A stretch of 63,716 nucleotides of DNA from Arcticibacter svalbardensis MN12-7 (GTDB taxonomy: Bacteria > Bacteroidota > Bacteroidia > Sphingobacteriales > Sphingobacteriaceae): NCBI RefSeq assembly GCF_000403135.1, contig NZ_AQPN01000105.1:1-63716 (forward strand). The letters run 5' to 3'. The number at the start of each line of letters is the position of its first letter. The first letter of the stretch is position 1. This document shows, one piece after another, positions 46,088-55,750 of the stretch. The notes under the pieces are model-generated. The model worked only from the letters and a program-made list of their open reading frames with translations. It had not been told where the DNA came from and did no database searches. The position numbers and the translations under genes were made by a program.

Positions 46088-46792
46088 TTATTTCATGACC
46101 GAAAAATAAGATTCCAATTCTTCCAGCGTATTCACATCCGTCTGAATATCCTTTATGATCAGTCCTTTTTCCATCAGTAATATCCGCTTGCACACATCGG
46201 TTACATGGTTTAAATCATGACTGGAGACAATTGAAGTAATTTGGCCTTCAAATGCAACCTGCTTCAGCATATTTTTTAGTCGAAATTGTGTACTTGGATC
46301 AATATTAGCAAAAGGCTCATCCAGCATAATGATTTCAGGATTCTGCATCAGGCAGGCAACTACACCAACCTTACACTGGTTTCCTTTCGAAAGATCCCGG
46401 ATATACTTTTTCTTCCCGAGGATCTCCCCATTAAAGAAATCGGTATACGTTTCCAGTTTAACATCTATATCAGTACGCGAGACCTGATACAAAGAGCCTA
46501 TATAATAAAAATACTCTTCCGGAGTCAGGTATTCAATCAGGAACCCTTCATCCAGGTAAGAGCCTGTATAGTCCTTCCAGGTATCTGTATCAGAAACATT
46601 AAACCCCTTGGAAAGTACTTCACCGCTATCCTTACGGATCAGGTCAAGGATAATCCTGAACAAAGTAGTTTTACCAGCACCATTATTTCCTACAAGGCCA
46701 ATCGATTCACCCTTATTAATCTGCAGGGAAGGAATATCAACTACAGTTATCCCGTTATATGTCTTTTTTAAATCTTTTATCTCGATCATCAT
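46088..46792 (-). CDS. ABC transporter ATP-binding protein
   Basis: The 234-residue ATPase has Walker A GNNGAGKTT, Walker B IIMLDEPFANID and a diverged signature (LSKGNQCKV in place of LSGGQ). The switch His is in VSSHDLNHV. It starts two bases after the DUF5687 membrane protein and should form an ABC exporter with it. Substrate unknown. Confidence 0.92.
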   Translation of the reverse strand: MMIEIKDLKKTYNGITVVDIPSLQINKGESIGLVGNNGAGKTTLFRIILDLIRKDSGEVLSKGFNVSDTDTWKDYTGSYLDEGFLIEYLTPEEYFYYIGSLYQVSRTDIDVKLETYTDFFNGEILGKKKYIRDLSKGNQCKVGVVACLMQNPEIIMLDEPFANIDPSTQFRLKNMLKQVAFEGQITSIVSSHDLNHVTDVCKRILLMEKGLIIKDIQTDVNTLEELESYFSVMK

Positions 46793-46794
46793 GA

Positions 46795-48273
46795 TTATTC
46801 GTTTCTAAAACCTTCTGCAATCAGGTAACGCTTTTCACTAAACTCTTTAACCAGCAAGTTGAGCCAGAAGTTCCTGGTTATCATACCGGCCAAACCAATA
46901 AATCCAATACATAATATACCGGCCATAGGTTGCCCCAAAAGGCCAAATGGAGCGTATACAACAAATGGAAGTGTAAATAAAGGAATACTTAAGATCCACT
47001 GCGAAGCACCTACCCCTTCCCAGTTAAATGATGCGCCTTTTGTTAAGTCAATCCGCCTATAATTGCGGGTAGCAAAGTATAATACAATCGTAGTATTTAC
47101 ACCTAGATTCCATAAAACCATGACGGACTGCACTAATAATACCTTCCAGCCAAAGTATACATAGGGTATAGTGAGGATATAGGTAATGGAAGAAAATGTA
47201 TAAAACAGGATCAGTTTAGACTTGAAGAAATCCAAAGCCTTTATTTTATGCGCCATAATACCATCAAAATGACTGGCCTGCCAGCTAAACATAAACTGCC
47301 CATAATTGATGATAAAGATCCCGGTCATGAACATGGCGGCGAAGATCTTCCATCCAAAACTGGCAGCATATACCGGGTTCGTGTAAAACAACAAACCATA
47401 AAACATCATGATGCCGCAGATTTTAAGGGAAGATGAAGGTCTTTTATTTCGAAGTATTAATTTAAGTTCTGTTGCGGCCAGTTCTCCAGCAATGCCAAAT
47501 CTATTGAAGAACGAAATATCCGTACTTGTTTTTTCTCCTGAATGATCTGAGCGCAGTTCATCCAGATACAGGTTATTCTTCAGAAATTTATAGTTAATAA
47601 AAAATATGACTATCGCCATAAATAAAGGAATGATAGCCAATACCGGCTGCTGATATAAATGATTAAAAAGCAATTTGGATACATAGGAAATGGAGATCAC
47701 ATGCCAGTGAAAATCAAGCAATCCCAAACCTGCCACCACTCCAACAAAGGCTAACAAAAACCAGCTGTTCAGGTTCACCTTCCTTTTAAACCAAAGACTA
47801 AAGAAATGATTAAATAACGTTAAGCCTATAATTGCCAGAAGATAGCCCCAAAAGATCCCTACACCATGATAAGGCAAAACCTGTTTAAATAGGAATGGAA
47901 GGGTAAGCATAACGGGAGCCAGATTGAATCCTGTCCAAAGTGAGCTAATACTTAAATAGTTCACAATCTGATTACGGGTTACCCGCAAGGTAAGGTAAGG
48001 CCTGACACTTAAGGTAGGCAGTTCCTGCAATTGGAAACGCATCAGCAGATCAAAGAGAAAGTAATACAATATAACGCCATTAAAGGCATCGACTATGCGC
48101 TCTAAGGGGAAGAGCTCATCTAAAATTTCATCTAGAAAATACGCGACAACTAATACATTAGCAAATAGATACAGCAGTAGAAAAGCCATCACAACTCGTA
48201 CTGCTATACTTTTACCTGTATTTTTAGACCGCCAGAATGCTTTCCACTGGTGCTGCAAAAAGGATAAGATCAT
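46795..48273 (-). CDS. DUF5687 membrane protein, ABC permease partner
   Basis: The 492-residue protein has about eleven or twelve hydrophobic segments and begins MILSFLQHQWKAFWRSKNTG, as is typical of the Bacteroidota DUF5687 family. Genes of this family are found beside an ABC ATPase, as here, so it is taken as the transmembrane part. Upstream are rarA and glnS on the same strand; the 23-base gap to rarA suggests one transcript. Transported compound unknown. Confidence 0.85.
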   Translation of the reverse strand: MILSFLQHQWKAFWRSKNTGKSIAVRVVMAFLLLYLFANVLVVAYFLDEILDELFPLERIVDAFNGVILYYFLFDLLMRFQLQELPTLSVRPYLTLRVTRNQIVNYLSISSLWTGFNLAPVMLTLPFLFKQVLPYHGVGIFWGYLLAIIGLTLFNHFFSLWFKRKVNLNSWFLLAFVGVVAGLGLLDFHWHVISISYVSKLLFNHLYQQPVLAIIPLFMAIVIFFINYKFLKNNLYLDELRSDHSGEKTSTDISFFNRFGIAGELAATELKLILRNKRPSSSLKICGIMMFYGLLFYTNPVYAASFGWKIFAAMFMTGIFIINYGQFMFSWQASHFDGIMAHKIKALDFFKSKLILFYTFSSITYILTIPYVYFGWKVLLVQSVMVLWNLGVNTTIVLYFATRNYRRIDLTKGASFNWEGVGASQWILSIPLFTLPFVVYAPFGLLGQPMAGILCIGFIGLAGMITRNFWLNLLVKEFSEKRYLIAEGFRNE

Positions 48274-48296
48274 GCATCCAAGGTAAAAATATCTTT

Positions 48297-49577
48297 TTAA
48301 TATTTATACTTATTTTTCCACAAGGATCGGAGTTTTTCACGCAGTTTTTGCTCACTTGCATTATCACCCGGATCGTACAGTTTGGTACCACTTAAAGGTG
48401 CCGGAAAATACTCCTGCTCTTTAAAGTTGTTCTCGTACGAATGGGCATATTTATAATCTTTTCCATAACCAATGTTTTTCATCAGCTTGGTAGGAGCATT
48501 CCGGATATGAAGGGGAACAGGCAGATCGCCAGTGCTGCTCACCAGCTCTTGTGCCATTCCAATGGCCATATAACTGGCATTGCTCTTTGCAGAGGAAGCC
48601 AGGTAGGTAACCGTTTGCGATAGAATAATTCGCGATTCAGGCCATCCTATTACATTCACGGCCTGGAAACAGGTATTGGCCAACAGCAAGGCATTCGGAT
48701 TCGCATTGCCAATATCTTCGGAAGCAAGGATCAGTAAACGACGTGCAATAAAGGAAGGATCTTCTCCCCCGGCAATCATACGTGCTAACCAGTAAACGGC
48801 TGCATTGGGATCGCTGCCTCGTATGGACTTGATAAAAGCGGATATAATATCATAATGATTCTCCCCTGCTTTATCATACATCGCCATGTTCTGCTGCACA
48901 TGAGCCAATACAATCTCATTCGTAATCTCTACTTCGTCTTTTCCACTAGCATTGACTACCAGCTCCAGCACATTCAGCAAACGCCTTGCATCTCCCCCTG
49001 AAAGGCGCATCAGGGCTTCGTGCTCCTTAACAAGAATCTTCTTTTTGGAAAGATACTGATCCTGCGTAATCGCCCTATTGATCAGTTCAAGCAGGTCTTC
49101 TTCCGTCAGGTTCTTAAGAATATAAACCTGGCTCCTTGATAAAAGGGCAGATATCACCTCAAAGGATGGATTTTCTGTGGTCGCACCTATTAAAGTAACC
49201 AGTCCCCTTTCTACCGCCCCAAGCAAAGAATCTTGCTGCGACTTAGAGAACCTGTGAATTTCATCAATAAACAACACCGGAAGGTTATCTTCCGTTTCTT
49301 TGAGCTTAGCCGCCTTTTCTATGACTTCACGGACATCTTTCACTCCAGAATTGATGGCGCTCAGACTAAAAAAAGGCCTGCTCAATCGTTGTGATATAAT
49401 GTAAGCCAGCGTAGTTTTACCCACACCGGGAGGCCCCCATAAGATCATAGAGGGAAGGTTTCCACTCTCAATAGCCTTGCGCAGCACCGCATTCGGTCCA
49501 ACCAAATGCTGCTGTCCGGAGTAATCATCCAGCGTTGCCGGACGCATACGCTCTGCTAATGGAGGTATTGTAGCCAT
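48297..49577 (-). CDS. rarA: Replication-associated recombination protein A (AAA+ ATPase)
   Basis: The 426-residue protein has Walker A GPPGVGKTT, Walker B FIDEIHRFSKSQQD, sensor ATTENPSFE and the C-terminal MgsA region (SIRGSDPNAAVYWLARMIAG; LASEDIGNANPNALLLA). RarA/MgsA acts at stalled replication forks and binds single-strand-binding protein and DNA ends. Its start is directly adjacent to the glnS stop, so the genes are coexpressed. Confidence 0.95.
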   Translation of the reverse strand: MATIPPLAERMRPATLDDYSGQQHLVGPNAVLRKAIESGNLPSMILWGPPGVGKTTLAYIISQRLSRPFFSLSAINSGVKDVREVIEKAAKLKETEDNLPVLFIDEIHRFSKSQQDSLLGAVERGLVTLIGATTENPSFEVISALLSRSQVYILKNLTEEDLLELINRAITQDQYLSKKKILVKEHEALMRLSGGDARRLLNVLELVVNASGKDEVEITNEIVLAHVQQNMAMYDKAGENHYDIISAFIKSIRGSDPNAAVYWLARMIAGGEDPSFIARRLLILASEDIGNANPNALLLANTCFQAVNVIGWPESRIILSQTVTYLASSAKSNASYMAIGMAQELVSSTGDLPVPLHIRNAPTKLMKNIGYGKDYKYAHSYENNFKEQEYFPAPLSGTKLYDPGDNASEQKLREKLRSLWKNKYKY

Positions 49578-51248
49578 TTATCCCTTCTTAACTTCCTTTG
49601 CCCAGGTATCTTTTAATGTTACGGTACGATTGAAAACAAGATTTCCTTCTACGGAATCTTTATCTAAGGTATAATATCCTTTACGTATAAACTGATATCC
49701 ACGACCCATTTCTGCATGTGCCATATCAGGCTCCATATATACTGCAGGCATCACCTGTAAACTTGCCTGATTGATAATTTCTAAAAAATCCTTTCCATTG
49801 GACATCGGATCCTCATCATTAAAAAGCCGGTCATATAACCTAACCTCAGCTTTTGAAGCATGAGGAACACTCACCCAGTGGATGGTTCCCTTTACCTTAA
49901 TAGCTGATGTATCATGACCTGATTTAGATTCAGGGATATAAGAACAATGAACCTCGGTTACATTGCCTTGTTCGTCCTTTACAAAATCGTCGCATTTTAT
50001 GATATAAGCACTTTTTAACCTGACCATTAAACCTGGGCCTAGTCTAAAATACTTTTTAGAGGGGATTTCCATAAAGTCATCCCGCTCAATCCACAACTCG
50101 CGACTGAAAGGAATTTCCCTTGAGCCATCTCCACCTTCTACTTCCGGATTGTTTTCGCCTTCAAAGATCTCTTCCTGTCCTTCCGGATAATTAGTAATCA
50201 CCAGCTTAAGAGGATCAAGCACTGCCATCCGTCTCCAGGCAGATTTATTTAAATCTTCCCTGACACAGAATTCTAGCAGACTAACATCAATTACATTCTC
50301 TCTTTTGGCTACACCAATGCGGTCGCAAAACTCCAGAATAGAGTCACGTGTATAACCTCTGCGGCGCATACCACTAATGGTAGGCATCCGTGGATCATCC
50401 CAGCCATTTACAAATCCTTCATTTACTAATTGTAGTAAACGGCGCTTGCTCATCACGGTATAGGTCATATTTAACCGCGCAAACTCATATTGTTTGGTAG
50501 GAAATATTTCCAGTTCATCTATAAACCAGTCATATAAAGGACGATGGGGTATAAATTCGAGTGTACAAATAGAATGGGTGATCTTTTCAATGGAATCTGA
50601 CTGACCATGTGCGAAATCATACATCGGGTAAATGCACCAGGCATCTCCTGTACGATGATGATTTACATGACGGATCCTATACATGATAGGATCACGCAGA
50701 TGCATATTTGGTGATGCAAGATCTATTTTCGCACGTAATACACGCTCACCATCTTTATATTTACCTTCCTTCATTTCAGAAAATAAAAGAAGATTTTCTG
50801 AAATGCTGCGACTTCTGTATTCATTGGCAACACCAGCTTCTGTAGGCGTACCTTTTTGCAAAGCTATTTCATCGGGGGTACTATCGTCTACGTAAGCAAG
50901 TCCTTTTTCAATAAGCTTTACCGCGAAAGAATAGATCTGATCAAAATAATCAGAAGCATATAACTCCTGATCCCATTCAAATCCTAGCCATCTGACATCT
51001 TCCTTGATACTTTCTACATATTCCGTATCTTCCTTCTCCGGATTAGTATCATCAAATCGAAGATTGGTTTTGCCGTTATATTTACGGGCAAGTCCAAAAT
51101 TCAGACAGATTGATTTAGCATGACCGATATGCAGGTAGCCATTCGGTTCAGGAGGGAAACGAGTTTGCACACGTCCATCGTTTTTCCCATTCCTTATATC
51201 TTCTTCTATTATTTCTTCTATAAAATTCAGTGACCGTTCTTCGCTCAT
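49578..51248 (-). CDS. glnS: Glutaminyl-tRNA synthetase
   Basis: The 556-residue class I synthetase has the HIGH motif in PNGYLHIGHAKSICLNFGLA and the KMSKS-like VMSKRRL. The C-terminal two-barrel anticodon-binding part includes RDPIMYRIRH and WVSVPHASKAEVRLYDRLF. It charges tRNA-Gln with glutamine. Minus-strand TACTTTTG at 51275-51268 fits the -7 promoter consensus, without a good -33 TTG. Confidence 0.97.
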   Translation of the reverse strand: MSEERSLNFIEEIIEEDIRNGKNDGRVQTRFPPEPNGYLHIGHAKSICLNFGLARKYNGKTNLRFDDTNPEKEDTEYVESIKEDVRWLGFEWDQELYASDYFDQIYSFAVKLIEKGLAYVDDSTPDEIALQKGTPTEAGVANEYRSRSISENLLLFSEMKEGKYKDGERVLRAKIDLASPNMHLRDPIMYRIRHVNHHRTGDAWCIYPMYDFAHGQSDSIEKITHSICTLEFIPHRPLYDWFIDELEIFPTKQYEFARLNMTYTVMSKRRLLQLVNEGFVNGWDDPRMPTISGMRRRGYTRDSILEFCDRIGVAKRENVIDVSLLEFCVREDLNKSAWRRMAVLDPLKLVITNYPEGQEEIFEGENNPEVEGGDGSREIPFSRELWIERDDFMEIPSKKYFRLGPGLMVRLKSAYIIKCDDFVKDEQGNVTEVHCSYIPESKSGHDTSAIKVKGTIHWVSVPHASKAEVRLYDRLFNDEDPMSNGKDFLEIINQASLQVMPAVYMEPDMAHAEMGRGYQFIRKGYYTLDKDSVEGNLVFNRTVTLKDTWAKEVKKG

Positions 51249-51733
51249 ATATGCCTTAAAAAGGCTACAAAAGTACTAAACATTTAAGCTTTAGCGATTA
51301 GAATTCTTCTATTAATAGAGAATTAGGTTTAGCATCAAAATTTCAGGCGTATAAGTTACGATACAATCACGTTCGCTTAAGCTAGAAACCGTCTCGAAGG
51401 CAGCTGGCTTGGTGGTTCGATATATAGCGCTTGCTTGTTCGTTGCAGCTTCGCTGTTGTTCTGTGTTTAGTCGAAGAACCAGCGAAGAAAGAAGGAGCAT
51501 AACATGGAAAAACAGCCTTGTACTAATGCACTCAGTACCTGGTTGAGTTCAATATGCTGTAACAAAGATTAAAAATAATTATATAACGGAGTGTGATTAT
51601 GGTTAATATTAATTATAAAACGGTGTCTACCATCGAAACTGTGGCAAAATTGGTTAATCTTTACATTAGTTGTAGAAATAATTTCCCATATTAAATATAT
51701 AATTTATCTTTATTTCCGTTTGTGGAATTTATT
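51249..51733. other. 485-base intergenic region with a stem-loop
   Basis: This lies between divergent glnS and the sigma-54 regulator. CTTCGCTG (51448-51455) and CAGCGAAG (51480-51487) form an 8-bp stem that can extend imperfectly. A 62-codon minus-strand frame at 51312-51500 shows no protein features and I do not call it. No other RNA or gene is seen. Confidence 0.4.
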
Positions 51734-53140
51734 ATGAAAAGGATTTTAATAGTTGATGATGAAGTAAATATTGGCCTTTTATTATCGAAGTTCCTTACAA
51801 GGAACGGATTTGAGGTAAATACAGCGTTAAGTGGGGCTTCAGCTATGGAATTACTTTCCAAAGAAACCTATCATTTGGTATTATGCGATTTCCGCCTTGA
51901 GGATACAGATGGAAGGGAAATTTTAAAGAAAATAAAAACGCTTTATCCAGGTACAGGAGTAATTATTATAACGGGCTATTCAGATATTAAACTCGCCGTT
52001 GAATTAATAAAAATGGGAGCTTATGATTACATCACGAAACCATTGTATCCCGATGAAATTTTAAATACAATCAATAAAGCTTTTGAAACACAAGTCGCTT
52101 TATCAACTCCGAGAACAAATATAAATCCCGATTTTAATCAGAGTGAAAGAAGCAACAAGACAGGAGATTATCCCGAACAATATGTTATAGGCGAGAGCAC
52201 TGCTTCTAAAGAATTACTCAAGCAAATTGAATTAATCTCTCCAACAAACTACAGCGTTATTTTAACAGGAGAAAGCGGAACAGGAAAGGAATCTATTGCT
52301 CATGCGATCCATTTAAAAAGCAATCGAAGAGATAAGCCCTTTATCGCTATGGATTGCGGTTCACTTACTAAAGAATTGGCTGGAAGTGAGTTCTTTGGAC
52401 ATGAGAAGGGTTCATTTACAGGAGCGCTGTACACTAAGATTGGTCATTTCGAACTGGCCAACGGAGGAACTCTTTTTCTGGATGAAGTAGGAAATCTATC
52501 TTACGAGATTCAAGCGGCCCTTTTGCGTACCGTGCAGGAAAGAAAAGTTAAACGAATTGGTGGCAATAAAGAGATTGATCTTGACGTACGTCTTATCGTT
52601 GCGACCAATGAAAATCTTCAGGAGGCCATTCAAAAAGGCCGTTTTAGAGAAGATCTTTACCATCGTTTTAATGAATTTAATATCCTTCTTCCCCCGCTTA
52701 GAAATAGAGAAGGCGACATTATGATTTTTTCTCAAAACTTTTTAAAGTTTACCAATATAGAGCTGAATAAAAACGTAGAAGGGTTCTCAGATGAAGTTAT
52801 AGAATGCCTGATGACCTACAACTGGCCAGGAAACGTGCGTGAACTAAAGAATGTGATTCGAAGAGCTACACTATTATCTGAGTCCAGTAAAATTCAACTG
52901 AAGTCTATCCCTCTGGAGATATCAACTTTTGCAAAAGTAACAGCAATTGAAACAGCTGTAGACAGTATTCATTTACGTGACCATAAACGCGGACTGAAGG
53001 ATGCTGCACTTGAAGCTGAATATGAGACTATATTACGGGTCCTTAAAGAAGTAAATTTTAATAAAACTAAGGCTGCACAGCTACTAAATATAGACAGGAA
53101 GACGCTATACAATAAGATGAAAGCCATTAATCTGGAATAA
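51734..53140 (+). CDS. Sigma-54-dependent response regulator (NtrC family)
   Basis: I start at ATG 51734 (468 residues); the GTG four codons upstream is also possible. The receiver domain (1-125) has the phospho-acceptor Asp52 in LCDFRLEDTDG. The AAA+ domain (from about 155) has Walker A GESGTGKE, the sigma-54 contact loop as GSFTGA, Walker B GGTLFLDEV and the arginine-finger region RFREDLYHR. The C-terminus is a Fis-type helix-turn-helix (NKTKAAQLLNIDRKTLYNKM). It would activate RpoN-dependent promoters. No histidine kinase is adjacent, so the partner is unknown. Confidence 0.94.
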   Translation: MKRILIVDDEVNIGLLLSKFLTRNGFEVNTALSGASAMELLSKETYHLVLCDFRLEDTDGREILKKIKTLYPGTGVIIITGYSDIKLAVELIKMGAYDYITKPLYPDEILNTINKAFETQVALSTPRTNINPDFNQSERSNKTGDYPEQYVIGESTASKELLKQIELISPTNYSVILTGESGTGKESIAHAIHLKSNRRDKPFIAMDCGSLTKELAGSEFFGHEKGSFTGALYTKIGHFELANGGTLFLDEVGNLSYEIQAALLRTVQERKVKRIGGNKEIDLDVRLIVATNENLQEAIQKGRFREDLYHRFNEFNILLPPLRNREGDIMIFSQNFLKFTNIELNKNVEGFSDEVIECLMTYNWPGNVRELKNVIRRATLLSESSKIQLKSIPLEISTFAKVTAIETAVDSIHLRDHKRGLKDAALEAEYETILRVLKEVNFNKTKAAQLLNIDRKTLYNKMKAINLE

Positions 53141-53437
53141 ATTCAGCTTATTATGCATCCCTGTTTATTTGCCTATTTCTATTTCTTAACTGAACTTTCC
53201 GAAACTTTCTCTTTCCTGTTATACAAGTTATCTATTTTTATGCAGATCCCTACTTATCGGATTCTTTAACAGCTTGGTTAATCAATGCTTAATGGCATTA
53301 AATTTGACTACAATTATGAAAGTATGTTTCATAATTTATATTCAAAAGAGCTATTAGCAGGAATTAGTTTAAATGGCTTAAAATCTAAATGGGAACTTAT
53401 CATTTCAAAATCACTTTCTTTCGTTAAATAATACAAG

Positions 53438-54217
53438 ATGCAAACCATTAAAATATTGTTTGTCGATAACAATGAAGATGATTATAATCTTGTTCGTGAT
53501 TATTTAACTTTCGGAATTAGCCAAAATTTTTATGAGCTGACCTGGTGCAATAATTACAAAGAGGCTATTAATGCCATGTTAAAGTCTTTCTATGACCTTT
53601 ATCTGATTGATTACAATCTGGATAACAACACTGGCCTTGAACTTTTAAAGGAAGCATTAAAATCAAATTGCAATGAACCTGTCATTATGCTAACCTCTCA
53701 GGAAAATAAAAAAATCGACGAACAGGCTTTAAAAAATGGTGCTGCGAACTACCTGATCAAACAACAACTAACGACTGTAGCCCTGGAACGGGCAATTTCT
53801 TATGCAACGCAACAATCGCAAAACTTAGGGAAGTTAAAGCAAAGTGAACATACATTTCGAAAACTATTTGAACGCTCTAAAGAATCCATACTGATAACGG
53901 ATAATAATGGGCGTGTGTATGGGGCCAACTATTCAGCAATAACCCTGTTGGGTATAGCGGAAAACAATCTGTATACTATTAATTTTGATACCTTTTTCCA
54001 GGATCAGTATTCCTACATGAAGTTAATGGAAGCAATAGAAGAACAAGGCGCGGCAAATAATATGATCATTAATTTTGTCACACTTCTGGGAGAGATAAAA
54101 AAATGCAGAGTAAGCGCATTTTCAGAGATTCCTCAACATGGCGAAATCGTGCTTCATTACGTATTTTTAAACGAGATTTTATCAAATGCTGAAAACTCGC
54201 TGACCGTTAATCCCTAA
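53438..54217 (+). CDS. Receiver-PAS protein without output domain
   Basis: The 259-residue protein has a receiver domain at 1-120 with acceptor Asp58 in YLIDYNLDNNTG and acidic pair VDNNEDD at the start. A PAS domain follows (HTFRKLFERSKESILITDNN). No DNA-binding or enzymatic domain is attached. It probably passes phosphate or a ligand signal on by protein contact. It follows the sigma-54 regulator after 297 bases, with no gene between; the two may belong to one signalling set. Confidence 0.85.
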   Translation: MQTIKILFVDNNEDDYNLVRDYLTFGISQNFYELTWCNNYKEAINAMLKSFYDLYLIDYNLDNNTGLELLKEALKSNCNEPVIMLTSQENKKIDEQALKNGAANYLIKQQLTTVALERAISYATQQSQNLGKLKQSEHTFRKLFERSKESILITDNNGRVYGANYSAITLLGIAENNLYTINFDTFFQDQYSYMKLMEAIEEQGAANNMIINFVTLLGEIKKCRVSAFSEIPQHGEIVLHYVFLNEILSNAENSLTVNP

Positions 54218-54278
54218 AAAAAACGTAAATCCTCTTCTTTCTTCGCTATTAATTGATACCTTGTCCAACAGGCATAAT

Positions 54279-54292
54279 GGTATTATAATACC
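54279..54292 (+). promoter_or_regulatory. Perfect 14-bp palindrome upstream of the YtxH gene
   Basis: GGTATTATAATACC is a complete palindrome 92 bases before the ATG. A dimeric regulator site is possible. No factor is recognised. Confidence 0.25.
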
Positions 54293-54384
54293 TCCCTAAA
54301 GAAAATTAAATCAAAACAGTTATTAGCTTTCATTGTATTTATAAAAGTTAATTAAATTACCATCAAAACTTAAACTTTGAAGCC

Positions 54385-54663
54385 ATGAACGATAATTCAA
54401 AAGTATTAGTAGCATTATTAGCAGGAATAGCAGCAGGCGCAGCACTAGGAATTCTTTTTGCTCCAGAAAAAGGAACAGAAACACGGGACAAGTTAAATGA
54501 TGCTTTAAAAAATCTTGGTGATACGATAAAAGATCGTGCTGCTGAAGAAATCGATAATCTTGCCTCTCTTAAAGATAAAATAGTTGATAACATAAAAAGT
54601 ACACTGGGAACGTTAGAGGATGATATTGATGAAGTAAAGGATCCGCAATCAGAGCCCGCTTAG
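54385..54663 (+). CDS. YtxH-domain envelope stress protein
   Basis: The 92-residue protein has one glycine/alanine-rich helix ([20 protein letters not shown]) followed by the YtxH hallmark [11 protein letters not shown] and an acidic amphipathic helical tail. Family members are general-stress membrane proteins. It is the first of three short membrane genes. Confidence 0.88.
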   Translation: MNDNSKVLVALLAGIAAGAALGILFAPEKGTETRDKLNDALKNLGDTIKDRAAEEIDNLASLKDKIVDNIKSTLGTLEDDIDEVKDPQSEPA

Positions 54664-54702
54664 GAGTTTGCTTATTAGAATTTGTTCATTTATTATACGC
54701 TT

Positions 54703-55062
54703 ATGCCCGAATCTCATGATCAGAAACAAAGTGAAGACTTTGTTTCTTTAATAAAAGAATACATCGCTACTAAAGTAGAACTTACCAGGCTAACCGCTAT
54801 TGACAAACTTACTGTTTTAATAGCGAGTTTAATAACTGATGCCTTCATAGTAATTGCTATGTTATTGACCTTTCTTTTTGCGTCTCTAACACTTGCTCTT
54901 TTTATAGGTGAGCTATTAAATTCGTATGCAGCTGGTTTTGGAATCATTGCACTTCTTTATCTTGCAATAGCTTTAATTGCCAACTCTACTAAAGAAAAAT
55001 ATATCACTAAATTCCTTCAGGATTTTATGGTCAGAAAAATATTTAATAAAAAGGGGAAATAA
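54703..55062 (+). CDS. Holin-superfamily III-like (YqjE-type) membrane protein
   Basis: I start at ATG 54703 (119 residues); the frame extends to a TTG at 54682. A polar N-terminal helix (DFVSLIKEYIATKVELTRL) precedes two membrane helices (VIAMLLTFLFASLTLALFIG; GFGIIALLYLAIALIA), the layout of PF07332. Such proteins are common in bacterial chromosomes next to YtxH-like genes and are not phage lysis proteins. Its stop overlaps the next start. Confidence 0.8.
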   Translation: MPESHDQKQSEDFVSLIKEYIATKVELTRLTAIDKLTVLIASLITDAFIVIAMLLTFLFASLTLALFIGELLNSYAAGFGIIALLYLAIALIANSTKEKYITKFLQDFMVRKIFNKKGK

Positions 55063-55505
55063 TGGAAAAGAGCTTTACTAGTCTGGCAGAGTTACAGACA
55101 GAGATTCAACTCCTTAAGGTTAAAAACTTTCAACAAGAAGAGGTTATTAAAGAAAGGTTACATAGTCCTTCTGCTATATTTCACACCATAACCAGCTTAT
55201 TTAAAAGCGGGAGCAGTAACAATCAATCACTTACAAAAACGCTGTTAAACCAGGACTTGTTTACCAATTTAGCGCGTGTAGGGATTCCTTTAGTAATGAA
55301 TGGATTCCTTTTTAAAAAATCAGGATTTGTAGCTAAGATGTTAATTACATTTTTGTCGCAAAAGGCTGCTAAGCAGGTTACTTCGAATACAGTAACGGGT
55401 ATTGTGGATAAATTTCAGGGAATACTTAAAAAGTTTATCCCTATTACTAAGAAAAAAGCAGCTCCCCGTGATTATGGAATACCTCCCGACAGTGAAAGTT
55501 ATTAG
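55062..55505 (+). CDS. Hypothetical third protein of the YtxH operon
   Basis: The 147-residue protein begins with a likely coiled coil (LAELQTEIQLLKVKNFQQEE) and has a hydrophobic middle (LARVGIPLVMNGFLF, then VAKMLITFLSQKAAKQV), then a basic tail. No family is recognised. Its ATG shares one base with the previous stop (TAATG). It resembles in place and size the YqjK position of the enterobacterial yqjD-yqjE-yqjK cluster. A strong terminator follows. Confidence 0.7.
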   Translation: MEKSFTSLAELQTEIQLLKVKNFQQEEVIKERLHSPSAIFHTITSLFKSGSSNNQSLTKTLLNQDLFTNLARVGIPLVMNGFLFKKSGFVAKMLITFLSQKAAKQVTSNTVTGIVDKFQGILKKFIPITKKKAAPRDYGIPPDSESY

Positions 55506-55512
55506 GTTATAA

Positions 55513-55545
55513 AAAAAAGCATCTACGATTAGCAGATGCTTTTTT
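55513..55545 (+). terminator. Strong terminator of the YtxH operon
   Basis: AAAAAAGCATCT (55513-55524) and AGATGCTTTTTT (55534-55545) are perfect inverted repeats with a 9-base loop. The T-run works on the plus strand, and the A-run gives it bidirectional action for the small minus-strand gene. Confidence 0.9.
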
Positions 55546-55573
55546 ATTATGTATTGAGTTTGATTTTCGAATA

Positions 55574-55750
55574 TTAGAGACTAAACATCTTTTTGATGTG
55601 TTTTGATACATAAACACCAACTCCAACGAAACCCATTAGAGCAATAACATCAAAATAAATTTCATTATCTCTATTCTGAGGTAAATGACCAAATGAACAG
55701 ATGAATACAAAAAGTGCAGAGCTTAAGAATAAAATAATTATAATTTTCAT
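55574..55750 (-). CDS. Small two-helix membrane protein, 58 residues
   Basis: ATG 55750 to TAA 55574 encodes a protein with one hydrophobic N-terminal segment (MKIIIILFLSSALFVFIC) and a second (IALMGFVGVGVYVSKH), then a basic end (IKKMFSL). The frame ends just past the shared terminator. The helix pattern makes it convincing as a membrane peptide. No family recognised. The 298 bases from here to trmB hold a TATTTTTG -7 element at 56025-56032 and nothing else I can see. Confidence 0.6.
   Translation of the reverse strand: MKIIIILFLSSALFVFICSFGHLPQNRDNEIYFDVIALMGFVGVGVYVSKHIKKMFSL

Noticed and set aside
51312-51500. 62-codon minus-strand frame in the glnS/regulator gap
   Set aside because: No hydrophobic pattern, no family and no start context; only the stem-loop is reported.
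52395-52440. GSFTGA in place of GAFTGA in the sigma-54 regulator
   Set aside because: Ala-to-Ser at this position is common among active regulators, so it is noted in the feature but not a finding.
53270-53300. Possible sigma-54 promoter (TTGG...GC) before the receiver-PAS gene
   Set aside because: The GG and GC are 9 bases apart instead of 10 and the flanks do not match, so it is not supported.
54703-55062. Holin-like protein as a sign of a prophage
   Set aside because: Chromosomal YtxH/holin-III pairs are usual in bacteria and no other phage genes lie near.
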